Shown here one piece after another: positions 18,902 to 28,023 of a stretch of 39,753 bases of DNA. Origin of the DNA: Candidatus Eiseniibacteriota bacterium (GTDB lineage Bacteria > Eisenbacteria > RBG-16-71-46 > CAIMUX01); assembly GCA_016712505.1 (NCBI GenBank), contig JADJQY010000021.1, positions 1 to 39,753 of the forward strand. Direction: 5' to 3'. How positions within the stretch are numbered: the first letter of the stretch is position 1; each line of letters starts with the position of its first letter. The notes beneath the pieces are model-generated. The model did no database searches, was not told where the DNA came from, and was given only the letters and a program-made list of their open reading frames with translations. Position numbers and translations under genes: made by a program.

Positions 18902-21550
18902 TCACCTGACAGCGACAATTGGATGCGTTGTCTCTCCTCGCTCGCTCGACACCCGAACGAAGTACACTCCGCCTGGGAGCAGCCGACCATCCTGAGTGCG
19001 TAGAGGAACGGTGACCGTCGCCTGCTCGTGCACGATCGCCCGCCGCACTTCTCGACCGGAGGCATCAATCAAACGGATCGTCCCCTGGCCAGTGGGCCGC
19101 CCATGAAAGCTCACGACCACACTCTCCCGCGCTGGGTTGGGACCGACCCGCACCACCGACTGGACACCCGGCTCGGTCAACGCTTCGGTCGGGACCGTAT
19201 CGTGGCGGATGCGAACGAATCCGCCATAGAGGACGACACTGCGACCAAGGCGGATCAGGTCGGGAGGGAGGGAACGAACGGCGTCGAATACGACACGGCC
19301 AATCGGCTTCCCCGTCGGCGCACCCAGGAGCGCGCTCGCTAGAATCTGTCGCCAGCCCGCAAAGTGCACATCCCAGCCCGAATCCAACGAGCCAAGGACA
19401 CCGGCCGCCATGGTCCCTTCCGGATCATTGAGCAGCCAGCGGCGTGGCACGTCGTCATCGAAACTGACCCCTGCCCGATCACTCGCCGTCCAGCACCCCG
19501 GCGCATACACCATCATGCGCTGCTTCTTCGTCAAGGCCGCAATGGGATAGGGGTGGGAGGGCTCGTCTCCCCAGGCGAAGTCCGTCATCCGACCCGACTC
19601 CGTGTACGCACCCTGCACCCACAAATCCCGGACGCCGGCATTGATCATGTCGATGCCGTGCTGACGCCGCCCCCAAAAGTCCAGCTGAACCCTCGCCTGG
19701 GATTCGACCAGCGGCAGGTAGGTTCGTCGTCCGCTGGCTTCATACAGTTCGCGAATCGCCTCGCACCCCGCCTCTTCCTGTGGCAGCACCTGGAGGGTGG
19801 GGCTGACGTCGCTGCAGAACATCAGCATCAACTCGTTCGGATCGACAAACGCACCAGCGTTCCAATCTTCCGCGGCAGCAATCATGCGGTTCAGATCGGT
19901 CACATTGTCGACGGGCATCACTTGCACGGGGCAGTCCGGTCGGCCGTCACCGGTCAGGTCCGCCGCATCGAAGTAGCTGGCACACGCTGGCTGCTGGCAT
20001 GTGTTTACGTAGTCGTTCGCGAAGTAGAGCGGAGGGACGACGCCTCTGGATCCGACGATAACCAACATCGGATCAGTGGGGTACTTCCTATCCGATTCCG
20101 AAGAGCTGGCGTTCCACGCGATGTTGGTTTCGACCAGGTCCTCGAGCGCGGCCCGGGCCTCGAGTAGATCCCCCGACCCGATGACTCTCTGGCAGTGGTT
20201 GTTGAAAGCACTCGGGGGATACGTGCTGGTGGACCCATAGCGGTCCTGGGCCGTCAAGGCCAGGACGTGATCAGTCGAGTAGATGAGTATGTCCCCGCAA
20301 TCCGAGCACCCAGGGCTGCTGATCCCTGTTGGGGCAACGACTGCCTGCTCCTCCCGCGCAACCCGGAGCCCCGACCGCTCCGTCTGGCGATCGACGCCAC
20401 GATTCCGCCACAGGTCCGCCTCGTCGCTCAGCAGCCCCCCCGCAGCAACTCGCGCCCGAGCCCTCTCGAGCGAGTCGTATGCGAAGGCATCGGGAAAGAT
20501 CACTCCAGATCCTCGCCGGGCGACACCCGCGCTCGCGTGCTCGATCTTGACGGATTCCAATCCCCCAACCACCTCGACTCGGTGCGATCGCACCTCGTAC
20601 TGCTCCGCATCCGAGGTTGCAGCTACCGTGGCGACCACGAGCCACTCCTCGCTCCCTACTCGCCTGCCGCGGACCACATACTCATCGCCCGCGCGCTCCT
20701 CGGACACCTGCCAGAGCACCGCACGACCGTCGAACGCGGCACCACCAAGCGTCGCGAGGCGGTCGCAGCCCTTGGCGCAATTCAGGCGATTTCCATAGTA
20801 CCCTGCATGCACCATCCCGACTTCCCGTGCCGCCGCCTCCGAGTGGATCCAGGCGTTATCCACGAGACAACCGAGATTCGCGAACAGATGCTGCAACGCC
20901 CAGGTAGCCGGACCACACTGCGTCGTGTCGCCCCATCCAATGAACGAGCGACCGCAGCACTCACTTGTAGCTCCCCAAGAATTGCTCCCGAGACTACTCT
21001 CGCAATAGTTTCCAACGATGAGAGCGTCGGGTGAGATCACATTCGAGAGCCTGCTCTCAATCGCTGGCCTCATGTACTTGATGCCGTATGCGATGTTCTG
21101 GGGTGGGTCGCTGTAGAGAAGATAGGTGGTCTCGAGCTCATCCTCCCCATATCCCAAGGCGTTCTGTAGTACCCACAGATTGTCGTCCCGCGCGGAAGCC
21201 GAGGAGTAGTACTCCGCCCCGAACGCCCCCGCCCGTCCATGTGAGTCAAGCACCAACGTCTTGGAATCTGAGGCGTACATCTCGATCGACTCGACATTCG
21301 GATCCGGCACGTCCTCACTTGGATACTCCTGCGTAACATATGTAAGTGTTTCCCAGCACTCCATGTTCTGCCCAGCGGTCTCCACAATACCAGTGTACAA
21401 GTAAGACGGCCATTGGAAGTCATTGAAGCACGCGAACACAATCTTGGTGTCTAACGCATTGCAGTAGGCATGTGCCTGCGACCCGACTGGCGCTGTGGTC
21501 ATGACGCCCGCGATGACAGCCATCATCGCCTTGTTCGGCATTGCTCTCAT
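18902..21550 (-). CDS. C25-like (gingipain-type, caspase-fold) secreted protein with FlgD-like C-terminal sorting domain
   Basis: 882 residues, intact. Signal peptide about 1-28 (AVIAGVMTTAPVGSQAHA). A first caspase-like half has SKTLVLDSHGRAG (His104) and LIVGNYCESS (Cys183), spaced like a His-Cys dyad. A middle beta region (near 290-350) is followed by a C25-like half: MLVIVGSRGVVPPLYFANDY, DLTGDGRPDCPVQVMPVDNV and MMVYAPGCWTAS (Cys686). In this half the usual GHG histidine motif appears replaced by QGAYTESG. Residues 800-882 (VRVGPNPARESVVVSF ... GRLLPGGVYFVRV) form a Por-type/FlgD-like domain that in related phyla directs secretion or surface attachment. Its ATG overlaps the upstream stop as ATGA, so translation is coupled. 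Confidence 0.8.
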   Translation of the reverse strand: MRAMPNKAMMAVIAGVMTTAPVGSQAHAYCNALDTKIVFACFNDFQWPSYLYTGIVETAGQNMECWETLTYVTQEYPSEDVPDPNVESIEMYASDSKTLVLDSHGRAGAFGAEYYSSASARDDNLWVLQNALGYGEDELETTYLLYSDPPQNIAYGIKYMRPAIESRLSNVISPDALIVGNYCESSLGSNSWGATSECCGRSFIGWGDTTQCGPATWALQHLFANLGCLVDNAWIHSEAAAREVGMVHAGYYGNRLNCAKGCDRLATLGGAAFDGRAVLWQVSEERAGDEYVVRGRRVGSEEWLVVATVAATSDAEQYEVRSHRVEVVGGLESVKIEHASAGVARRGSGVIFPDAFAYDSLERARARVAAGGLLSDEADLWRNRGVDRQTERSGLRVAREEQAVVAPTGISSPGCSDCGDILIYSTDHVLALTAQDRYGSTSTYPPSAFNNHCQRVIGSGDLLEARAALEDLVETNIAWNASSSESDRKYPTDPMLVIVGSRGVVPPLYFANDYVNTCQQPACASYFDAADLTGDGRPDCPVQVMPVDNVTDLNRMIAAAEDWNAGAFVDPNELMLMFCSDVSPTLQVLPQEEAGCEAIRELYEASGRRTYLPLVESQARVQLDFWGRRQHGIDMINAGVRDLWVQGAYTESGRMTDFAWGDEPSHPYPIAALTKKQRMMVYAPGCWTASDRAGVSFDDDVPRRWLLNDPEGTMAAGVLGSLDSGWDVHFAGWRQILASALLGAPTGKPIGRVVFDAVRSLPPDLIRLGRSVVLYGGFVRIRHDTVPTEALTEPGVQSVVRVGPNPARESVVVSFHGRPTGQGTIRLIDASGREVRRAIVHEQATVTVPLRTQDGRLLPGGVYFVRVSSERGETTHPIVAVR

Positions 21551-22614
21551 CGCGCGACCCTCTTTCTCTGTCTAGTTTGCACTTCCTTCACGCCATCGGA
21601 TCGTGAGCCGACAGTTAGGGTACCGCTTCGATACCACACGCCTCCACCGCGCTCTAGGGTGTGCCGAAAGGTCAGCGCGCGATCACACAGGACTGCCCCG
21701 ACATACTGAGATGGCCGACTGCGCTGGGAAAGACTACGCGGACGGATGGGATACAGAGGCAGTCCCTCCACGCGAAGGGTATCCGCCTCATCCAGCGAGA
21801 GTGTGACCGTCTGATTCGTGAACTCCTGATATACTCCGTTGGCGTCGTATATGAACACCGCCGTGGAATCAATCATGAACGTAAGAGGGAATTCGCAACT
21901 TACATCGGGCTGCGGCCACGCGTTATACGCAACCGAAAGCGGTGACTCACAAGGCGGACAAGGGGCGAATCCGTCGACACCGAACCCCAGCAGCCCGTAG
22001 ATGCTGATCTCATCAAGCACGGCCGGCGTGGAGTCGTCTGCCATGTTCCCCCCCTGGGTGGGATGGGACGCGAGCTGAAAGGTAGTGGGGAGCGAGTCGT
22101 TGTAGCCGGCGAACCAATACACGGGCTGCGAGCGCGAGGTTCTGGCTTCAATCCACGTCAGCGAGGTTCCCGTGCCGGTACTCGGCCACCCTGGGGACTT
22201 GAGTTCAAAATCGGCACATGAGCCCGAGTCCACGAGCACGAATCTGGTGGGGTCATAGTGAATTCCGAAGGAGATCCCCGACAACCGGGGACTGCTTCCG
22301 GGCAAGAAGGCGGCCACCGCGAAGAACACCGTGGTCACCCCTGTGTTGGACTCAACGGATGTAACCGCGACTTCGCAGGAGTCGAGCGCGGCCTGAAGAC
22401 AATAGTCCGTGACGTCTTGGCTGTACACGATCGAGGTATTGGCGTGGAGGATGAGGGAGCCTCCAGCGTTCGGTCCGGCAATCGAGTCCTCCGCGAGCGC
22501 CAGCGCGCAGCACGCAGCGAGTGCGGCAGCACCTCGGACACTCCTGACGCCCCTCGCCTGCTCGGCGGGATTCCTCGAGAGTGGCACGCGAACGAGTTCG
22601 GAATCTGGTCCCAT
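21547..22614 (-). CDS. Secreted protein, GPNAGGSLILHAN family
   Basis: I take ATG at 22614 as start, giving about 355 residues; ATG 22668 is in frame but adds an uncharacteristic N-terminus. The signal peptide GAAALAACCALALAEDSIAG is followed by GPNAGGSLILHANTSIVYSQ, FFAVAAFLPGSSPRLSGISF, YDPTRFVLVDSGSCADFELK, YWFAGYND, LASHPTQGGNMADD, YGLLGFGVDG and paired cysteines (CPPCESPLS). This order recurs in large secreted families of Eisenbacteria-like genomes as I recall them; no function is known. The stop overlaps the start of the C25-like gene (ATGA), so the two are made together. It may be a partner or substrate of that protein. Confidence 0.75.
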   Translation of the reverse strand: MGPDSELVRVPLSRNPAEQARGVRSVRGAAALAACCALALAEDSIAGPNAGGSLILHANTSIVYSQDVTDYCLQAALDSCEVAVTSVESNTGVTTVFFAVAAFLPGSSPRLSGISFGIHYDPTRFVLVDSGSCADFELKSPGWPSTGTGTSLTWIEARTSRSQPVYWFAGYNDSLPTTFQLASHPTQGGNMADDSTPAVLDEISIYGLLGFGVDGFAPCPPCESPLSVAYNAWPQPDVSCEFPLTFMIDSTAVFIYDANGVYQEFTNQTVTLSLDEADTLRVEGLPLYPIRPRSLSQRSRPSQYVGAVLCDRALTFRHTLERGGGVWYRSGTLTVGSRSDGVKEVQTRQRKRVAR

Positions 22615-22695
22615 CCTATGCACCTCGCTGTTTTGGCGGTCTGCGGGCTCCTGGAGCCCTGCGTACACCTGTGGTGGTGGTCACTGTTGGGAAGT

Positions 22696-23195
22696 TCATA
22701 TGTTCTCGCCTCTCGCCGGGCGAGCGTCCGCGAGTTTGAACATCGCCGCGAGAGGGATCGGCTCTTCGGGCCGCGCGAACACACACCACTCCGCGTTCGC
22801 GTCTCGCTGGGGGTGGAGCAGAACCGCGACGGATGGCGGAGCGATCGAGGCGACGGCCCATGTCTCCGTAGCAGCCCGCGGGGCGACGGTACCCAAGCCC
22901 CGGACGGAGGCGTGACCGCAGAGGCTCGCGCGCGGCGATCGCGGACTCGAAACGGGTGGAACCCCGGTGTTGATCCACCCCACCGTAGTGTTGGCCAGCC
23001 CAGGCAACAAGGCGCGCCGCATCGGCTGTTTGGTGGCACCGGAGCCGCGTTGTTCGCGTACTAGCCCGCGAACACAACCGTGGACGGGTGGGTGAGCGAT
23101 ATTGGCAAGAGCGGGTTCTCTGGAAAGAGGGGCACGGAGGATGGCCGGCGCCCGATTGCAACGCTGCACCTGCGGGGGGGGAGCAAAGTGCATCT
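22696..23195 (-). CDS. Unrecognised ORF with subtilase-like leader
   Basis: ATG at 23195 follows GGAG in a leader resembling that of the subtilase gene. The frame of about 166 residues starts MHFAPPPQVQRC and ends KLADARPARGENI, stopping 82 bases before the next gene start. I recognise no domain, and composition is arginine- and proline-rich, which could mean a frameshifted secreted protein or no gene at all. The match of the start region to a real gene start is the main support. Confidence 0.3.
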
Positions 23196-23300
23196 TGGCT
23201 CCTATTCCGTGGCGTCGGCGGAACGGCCACCCGAAATCGGCACACTCGGCACCCAACTGGACATGGGCGTCGCGCTCCAACTCAGGAACGGGGTTTTGGC
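23178..23300 (-). repeat. Repeated leader/start region, copy 2
   Basis: Resembles 16957-17070, the start region of the subtilase gene, including GGAG-CCAAGATG on the minus strand and the segment before it. Confidence 0.6.
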
Positions 23301-23540
23301 CCACCTGCACGCCTTCCGTCGTCAAGTCCTTTCCGCGCGGCGGCGCTGCGAGATTCTACCCACTCGCGCACCGTGCGATCAGCCGCGCGGGCTGCCGGAG
23401 CGACAATGGCGAGGACGCGATCGTACGTCTGCCCCCAGACCACACGTATCCCCCGAATCCCCCACGAAAGCGCGTCCACGCCTCGATCGTCCACTCCAGG
23501 TCGCCAGCCGCGGGTGAATCGCATGACCGCAACCGCTCCG
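23301..23540. other. Non-coding or degraded spacer
   Basis: No convincing gene. Bases from about 23500 to 23585 match 17918-18004, the stretch between the longer NAT fragment and copy E, but here no secreted gene follows: similarity stops near 23500. Confidence 0.4.
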
Positions 23541-23560
23541 GACTGTCCCCGGGGACAGTT
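23541..23560. repeat. Palindrome, instance 3 (after intact nat)
   Basis: ACTGTCCCCGGGGACAGT core (18 bp perfect), 26 bases past the nat stop codon. It is the likely ancestral location, perhaps a nat terminator hairpin. Confidence 0.75.
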
Positions 23561-23585
23561 GCGCGCGTTCGGCAACCGGATGAGT

Positions 23586-24386
23586 CTAGCACTCCGGGCG
23601 TGGATCGGGCTCGTGACGTCGCTTCACCGCGGCGGCTTCACGATAGAGATCGGGATCGGCGTGAAAGACGTCGGCAAGCGCGGCGGGGATCTGATCGGCG
23701 GAGAGCTCGACCGTCTGAGGGTCGGGGCCGGTGTAGCGGGTCAGGACACCATCGCGGAGCGTGGTGTAGACGCGGTCGAGGTAACGGGCGTAGACGAGCC
23801 GACGGAGGAAGCTGCTCAGGACGGTCCAGTCGTTGGCCGCGGTGATGAGCGGCTGCAGCTCCGCGAGGCGCCGGGGCGTGGGATCGAGGTGCTTGGTGGG
23901 GCCGGGATTGCGCGTGACCTGGATGGCGTCGCCGTCGACTCGATAGTCGAACGACTCGCGGTGGGTTTCGAGGGTGAAGGACTCGAAGAGGGGGTAGGCG
24001 CGAAAGATCGGTGCGGCGTAGCCGACGTCGGCGTACTGGGGCCCTTCGGGGAACTCGACCCGGACGCAGCAGTGGCCGGGGTCCATGTACATCAGGGCGG
24101 CGTCGAAACCGAGGGCGTGCAAGAGCTCACGCAGGCCGCGGGCGAGCGTCCAGCAGAGCCCTCCGGCGCCGCGGGTGACGACCCGATCGACGTACTCCTC
24201 CATGGAGGGCATGAAGTCGCCGCGCGCCCGCCCGGGTTCGTAGTCGATCAGCTTGGTTAAGGTCTCGAACGGCACGCGAAGCTGGTGCTCCCGGATGATC
24301 CGATGCAGAAACTCCAGGGTCGGCGCCTCGGGCTCGAGCTCGAGGTGTGCGAGGAGCCGAAGTTCAGGTGAGAGCTGGGGCTTCAT
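23586..24386 (-). CDS. nat: Arylamine N-acetyltransferase
   Basis: 266 residues, usual for the family. It transfers acetyl from acetyl-CoA to arylamines, hydrazines or a related natural substrate in the cytoplasm. The catalytic triad is visible: Cys in RGAGGLCWTLARGLRELL, His in PGHCCVRVEF and Asp in YADVGYAAP. The N-terminal helical bundle includes HRIIREHQLRVPFETL, matching the family's HxxxxPFEN region. ATG at 24386 follows GGAGAGG. It is the third gene of a minus-strand run nfo - HAD phosphatase - nat with gaps of 43 and 49 bases. Fragments of its 3' end are found at 18005-18345 and 13781-13880. Confidence 0.9.
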   Translation of the reverse strand: MKPQLSPELRLLAHLELEPEAPTLEFLHRIIREHQLRVPFETLTKLIDYEPGRARGDFMPSMEEYVDRVVTRGAGGLCWTLARGLRELLHALGFDAALMYMDPGHCCVRVEFPEGPQYADVGYAAPIFRAYPLFESFTLETHRESFDYRVDGDAIQVTRNPGPTKHLDPTPRRLAELQPLITAANDWTVLSSFLRRLVYARYLDRVYTTLRDGVLTRYTGPDPQTVELSADQIPAALADVFHADPDLYREAAAVKRRHEPDPRPEC

Positions 24387-24435
24387 CGGACCTCTCCTTC
24401 TCCGACCGGGCGCACGGCACCCAGCGCCACGTCGC

Positions 24436-25110
24436 TTAAGCCCCGACCTGGAAGCGATCGAGAATCGCGCGCAGGGACGTGCCGCGCACGGTGCAGGTGG
24501 CGGCTTGCTCGAGCTCGGGGACCTTGGGGTTCCAGGCGATGCTGAAGCCGGCGCGGCGGGCGACGGCGCAGTCGTTCATGTGGTCGCCGACGAAGGCGCA
24601 GCGCGAGAGGGGAAGCCCGTTCTGCTCGGCGAGCATCTCGAGGGCGTGGGCCTTCCCTTCCTGATCGTACGGAGTGGCGGTCCAGCCGATCAGGCGATCT
24701 TCCGCATCGAAGTGGAGCTTGTTGGTGAAGACAGCTTCGAATGGATGCTCGGGGAAGTGCTCCTCGATCACGACATCGAGCGTGCCGGAGATCACGGCGA
24801 GGCGGTAGCCGCGGGCGCGAAGGGCAAGGAGCGTGTCGTGAGCGTCGTCGATCGGCCGGAGCTTTCGGACCTCCTCGACGATCTCACTCCGGGTGGCGCT
24901 GGCGTCGATCCAGCCCTGGACATCGAGCGCGACCCACTGCGCGTAGTCGATTTCGCCGGCGAGGAACGAACGGAAGCGGGCGGCGCCGATCTCCGGGCCG
25001 CCGGTGAAGCGGTGGTTGAGCAGTTCCCAGATCACATGCCCGTGGGGAGACTCGACCAGCGTGCCGTCGATGTCGAAGGCGATCAGGGCAATGTCGTCGG
25101 GAGCACGCAT
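24436..25110 (-). CDS. HAD-superfamily phosphatase, SerB-like (HAD-IB)
   Basis: 224 residues. Motif I is FDIDGTLVES (nucleophile and acid/base Asp), motif II is AVISGTLD, and motif IV is FVGDHMNDCAVARRAG, with a lysine in QEGKAHAL as motif III. The helical cap between motifs I and II (about residues 20-95) fits the subclass I PSP-like group. It hydrolyses a phosphate monoester in the cytoplasm; phosphoserine is possible but the substrate is not decided by sequence. ATG follows AAAGGA. It sits between nfo and nat. Confidence 0.85.
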   Translation of the reverse strand: MRAPDDIALIAFDIDGTLVESPHGHVIWELLNHRFTGGPEIGAARFRSFLAGEIDYAQWVALDVQGWIDASATRSEIVEEVRKLRPIDDAHDTLLALRARGYRLAVISGTLDVVIEEHFPEHPFEAVFTNKLHFDAEDRLIGWTATPYDQEGKAHALEMLAEQNGLPLSRCAFVGDHMNDCAVARRAGFSIAWNPKVPELEQAATCTVRGTSLRAILDRFQVGA

Positions 25111-25153
25111 GACGAAATCCTTTCGGGTGCGGTGATGGCGGAGCGCGCCACGC

Positions 25154-26011
25154 TCAGGCCAGGCGCGAAAGGCGCCTCAGGGTGGCGAGGTTGCGCTTGT
25201 CCCCCTCCTCCTCCTTGGGCGTCTCGAGCACCATCGGGACGTTGCGAAACGCCGGGTCCTTCAGGAAGAAGCCGAACGGCTTTCGTCCGATGTGGCCGTC
25301 GCCGATGTTCTCATGGCGGTCGACACGCGAGCCCAGGTCCTTCTTCGAGTCGTTGAGATGGAACCAGACGATCGAGGCGAGCCCGAGGCGCGCGCGAAGT
25401 TGCTCCCGGAATCCGGCATACCCCTCCGCTCCGCGGTAGTCGTAGCCCGCAGCCAGCAGGTGACAGGTGTCGAGACAGATCCCGAGCCGTCCGGGATCCC
25501 CCGACTCCTGGAGCAGGAACTCGAGGTGCTCTAGCTTGTGACCGAGACAGGTCCCCTGCCCCGCGGTCGACTCGATCACCAGACGGGCGCGAAAGCCTGC
25601 GGTGCGCGCGATCGCCTGGCGAAGCGCGGTCGCGACCCGCCGAAGCCCCTCCTGTTCTCCGGTTCCCATGTGCGCCCCGGGATGAAAGACCAGGCGCGGG
25701 ATGCCGAGCGCCTCGCAACGTTCGAGCTCGATCACGAAGGCATCGATCGACCGTTGCCACAGGGCCTCGTCGGCCGTGCCGAAGTTGAGCAGGTACGAGC
25801 TGTGGGCGGCCATCTCGAACGGGCCGAGGCGCGCATCGGTCTCCTTGAAGATCCGGATCGCCTCTTCGGTCAGCGGCCTGGCCGCCCACTGGTTCGAGGT
25901 CTTGGTGAAGAGCTGCACCGCGCCGGAGCGATGACGTGCCGCCTCCTCCAGGGCGAGGTGGAGTCCGCCCGCGATCGACATGTGGGCACCGAGATAGGGA
26001 TGGGTCGACAT
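25154..26011 (-). CDS. nfo: Deoxyribonuclease IV (AP endonuclease, Nfo family)
   Basis: 285 residues, matching the family length. It incises DNA 5' to abasic sites in base excision repair using three zinc ions. Seen: YLGAHMSIAGGLHLALEEA, QLFTKTSNQW, AAHSSYLLN, VFHPGAHMG, VIESTAGQGTCLGHKLEHL, ICLDTCHLLAAGYD, WFHLNDSKKDLGSRVDRHE and GDGHIG. These include the zinc-binding His, Glu and Asp positions. I choose ATG at 26011, where homology begins (MSTHPYLGAHMS); the frame is open for about 200 codons further upstream, but that part is arginine-rich and overlaps the divergent NFACT gene. First gene of the nfo - HAD - nat run. Confidence 0.93.
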   Translation of the reverse strand: MSTHPYLGAHMSIAGGLHLALEEAARHRSGAVQLFTKTSNQWAARPLTEEAIRIFKETDARLGPFEMAAHSSYLLNFGTADEALWQRSIDAFVIELERCEALGIPRLVFHPGAHMGTGEQEGLRRVATALRQAIARTAGFRARLVIESTAGQGTCLGHKLEHLEFLLQESGDPGRLGICLDTCHLLAAGYDYRGAEGYAGFREQLRARLGLASIVWFHLNDSKKDLGSRVDRHENIGDGHIGRKPFGFFLKDPAFRNVPMVLETPKEEEGDKRNLATLRRLSRLA

Positions 26012-26109
26012 CGCCGCGCAGCCTAGCAGACAGCTGCGCGTGGCGCGGGGTCCGATCGGGGAAAAGAGACCGTTCACCCGCCGCCGCCGGATGGGCGAAG
26101 ATGCGCCCC

Positions 26110-27997
26110 ATGGAAACCATCGTGCTCCACTTCGCGGTCGACCTGTTGCGCGAGAGCCTGGCCTGGCCGCTCCGGATCCTCTCGAGCGAGCGGTTGAGTG
26201 CAACCTGCCTCGGCCTGGGGGTCGAGAGCGCCGATCGAGCCACCCGTCGCCGCCTGGTGATCGATGTGGCCGCCGAGCACCCCAGCCTGCACCTGGCCTT
26301 CCTGCCGAAAGACTTCGAGCCCGGCTCGACCGGCGGGCCGTTCGGATCGTTGCCGGGCGGACTCCTGCGCGGGATCGAGGAGGCGGACGATCCGCGCCTC
26401 TTCGGGTTCGCGCTCGAAACCGCGGACGGGGAACGACGCCGGCTGCTGGCCGCCTGGACCGGCCGCGGCGGCAACCTGCGTCTGCTCGACGCGGAGGGGA
26501 TCGTGATCGAGTCACTGCTTCGCGGCGGACCGACGGCGGGGGAACGGTACACTCCCCCACCCCGGAGCGAAGGCGATGCAACGCGCACAGACCCGCTGGA
26601 ACTCGCACTCCAGGTCGCCGATCAGCCGACCGAAGCGTGGCCGAAGACGTTCACCCGGATGGGACCTCGGATCGGACTGGCGGCCGCGGCCGACGCGATC
26701 GCCCGCGCCCTCAGCGAGAGTACGGAGCCTGAGGTGGCGATTCCGCGAGCGCTCGCCCTCCTCGCCGCGAGGGCGCCGGCCGCGGAGCCGCTGCTCTATC
26801 TCTTCCCGCGACGGGCCGAGGTCTCCTGGCCGGGCCGAAAGTTCATGACCGCGGAGAAGCTCTCCCTGCCCGCGGCCGAGATCGCGCTCTTTCCGCTCCC
26901 GACCTTCGAGGCGTTCGTCGCGGCGCGGAAGGATCCCGAGCTGTGGAGCCTCTTCGGCCGCGCTCATGCGGCGCTGCAGCAACGGGCGCGGGACGCCGGT
27001 GAGCGCGCGCGACGGCTCCGCGAGATCGAACAGGAGGGACGGCGACTCACGCGTCTGCGCGCCAGCCTGCTGGCCGAACGCGGCGCCGAAGGCGAGGGAC
27101 TGGCCCATCGGCGATTCGGCGAGGCGATTCTGCAGAACTTCGCCCAGATTGCGCGCGGGCAGGCCGAGCTGATCGCGCAAGATTGGAGCGCGGAGGGCGC
27201 GCCGCCGCTCCGGATCCCGCTCGACCCCGCAAAATCGGCGAAGGAGAACGCCGAGTCATACTTCCGGAAGGCCCGCCGGTGGGAACGCGGTGAGCCGCAT
27301 CGAAAGAAGCGACTCGAGCTGATCGAGCGGGCGGTGGTGCAGCTTTCCTACCTCGAGACGCGGATCCGCGATGCCGAGAGCTGCCCTTCGCCGACCGCCT
27401 TCGAGTCGTGGCGCAAGGAGGCTCTTGGCGCGCTCTACCGCCGGCCCGCGGCGCCGGTCGATCCTGGGTCGGCCGGTGACGGCGCGACCCGCGGCGCACG
27501 CGGCAGCAAGGGAGCGGCAGGCGGCAAGGGCGGCGGCAAGGGTGGAGGCAAGGCGGCAGGGGACGCGCGGCGGCAAGCGCGGCGATCCGCGGGCGCGGCA
27601 GAGCTTCCGTCCGCGCGCCTTCACCACCAGGGACGGCTGGACGGTCTGGGTCGGTCGCTCCAATCAGGAGAACGACCATGTGACCCATGTTCTCGCTCAC
27701 CCTGAGGACCTCTGGTTCCACGCCCACGGCGTGCCCGGCAGCCACGTCGTGTTGCGGCGCGAGGGGCGGAAGGACAATCCGAGTGCCAAGACGATGGAGG
27801 AAGCGGCGGCCATCGCCGCCTTCTTCAGCAAGGCGCGCCACGCGGGCAAGGCTCCGGTGATCTACACGCTCAAGAAGTACGTGCGCAAACCGCGCAAGGC
27901 CCCGGCCGGCCTCGCCATGGTCGAACGCGAGAAGATGATCATGGTCCAGCCGCGCGACCCCGATGAGGGGCGCACGCCGGAGTGGGAAGAGGATTGA
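26110..27997 (+). pseudogene. NFACT family protein (RqcH/Rqc2-like), one frameshift in a glycine-rich linker
   Basis: The N-terminal NFACT-N domain starts METIVLHFAVDLLRESLAW and includes GNLRLLDAEGIVIESLLRGG then ERYTPPP. A HhH-like and coiled-coil middle (ARRLREIEQEGRRLTRLRAS ... AKENAESYFRKARRWERGE) leads to the NFACT-R (DUF814) domain: FTTRDGWTVWVGRSNQENDH, DLWFHAHGVPGSHVVLRREG, YTLKKYVRKPRKAPAGLAMV. A single-base shift near 27555-27600, in GGKGGGKGGGK, separates linker and NFACT-R. RqcH proteins bind stalled 50S-peptidyl-tRNA and add alanine tails. The DR motif usual in active RqcH is not obvious: the matching region reads EADDPRLFGF. It is divergent from nfo with a 98-base gap. Confidence 0.85.
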
Positions 27998-28023
27998 GCC
28001 GAACCGCGGCGGGAGAACCCGCC

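Noticed and set aside
24470..25356. Open frames on the plus strand opposite the HAD and nfo genes
   Set aside because: Shadows of intact, well-recognised minus-strand genes.
26012..26608. N-terminal extension of nfo by about 200 codons
   Set aside because: Arginine-rich, overlaps the NFACT gene on the other strand; family homology starts at ATG 26011.
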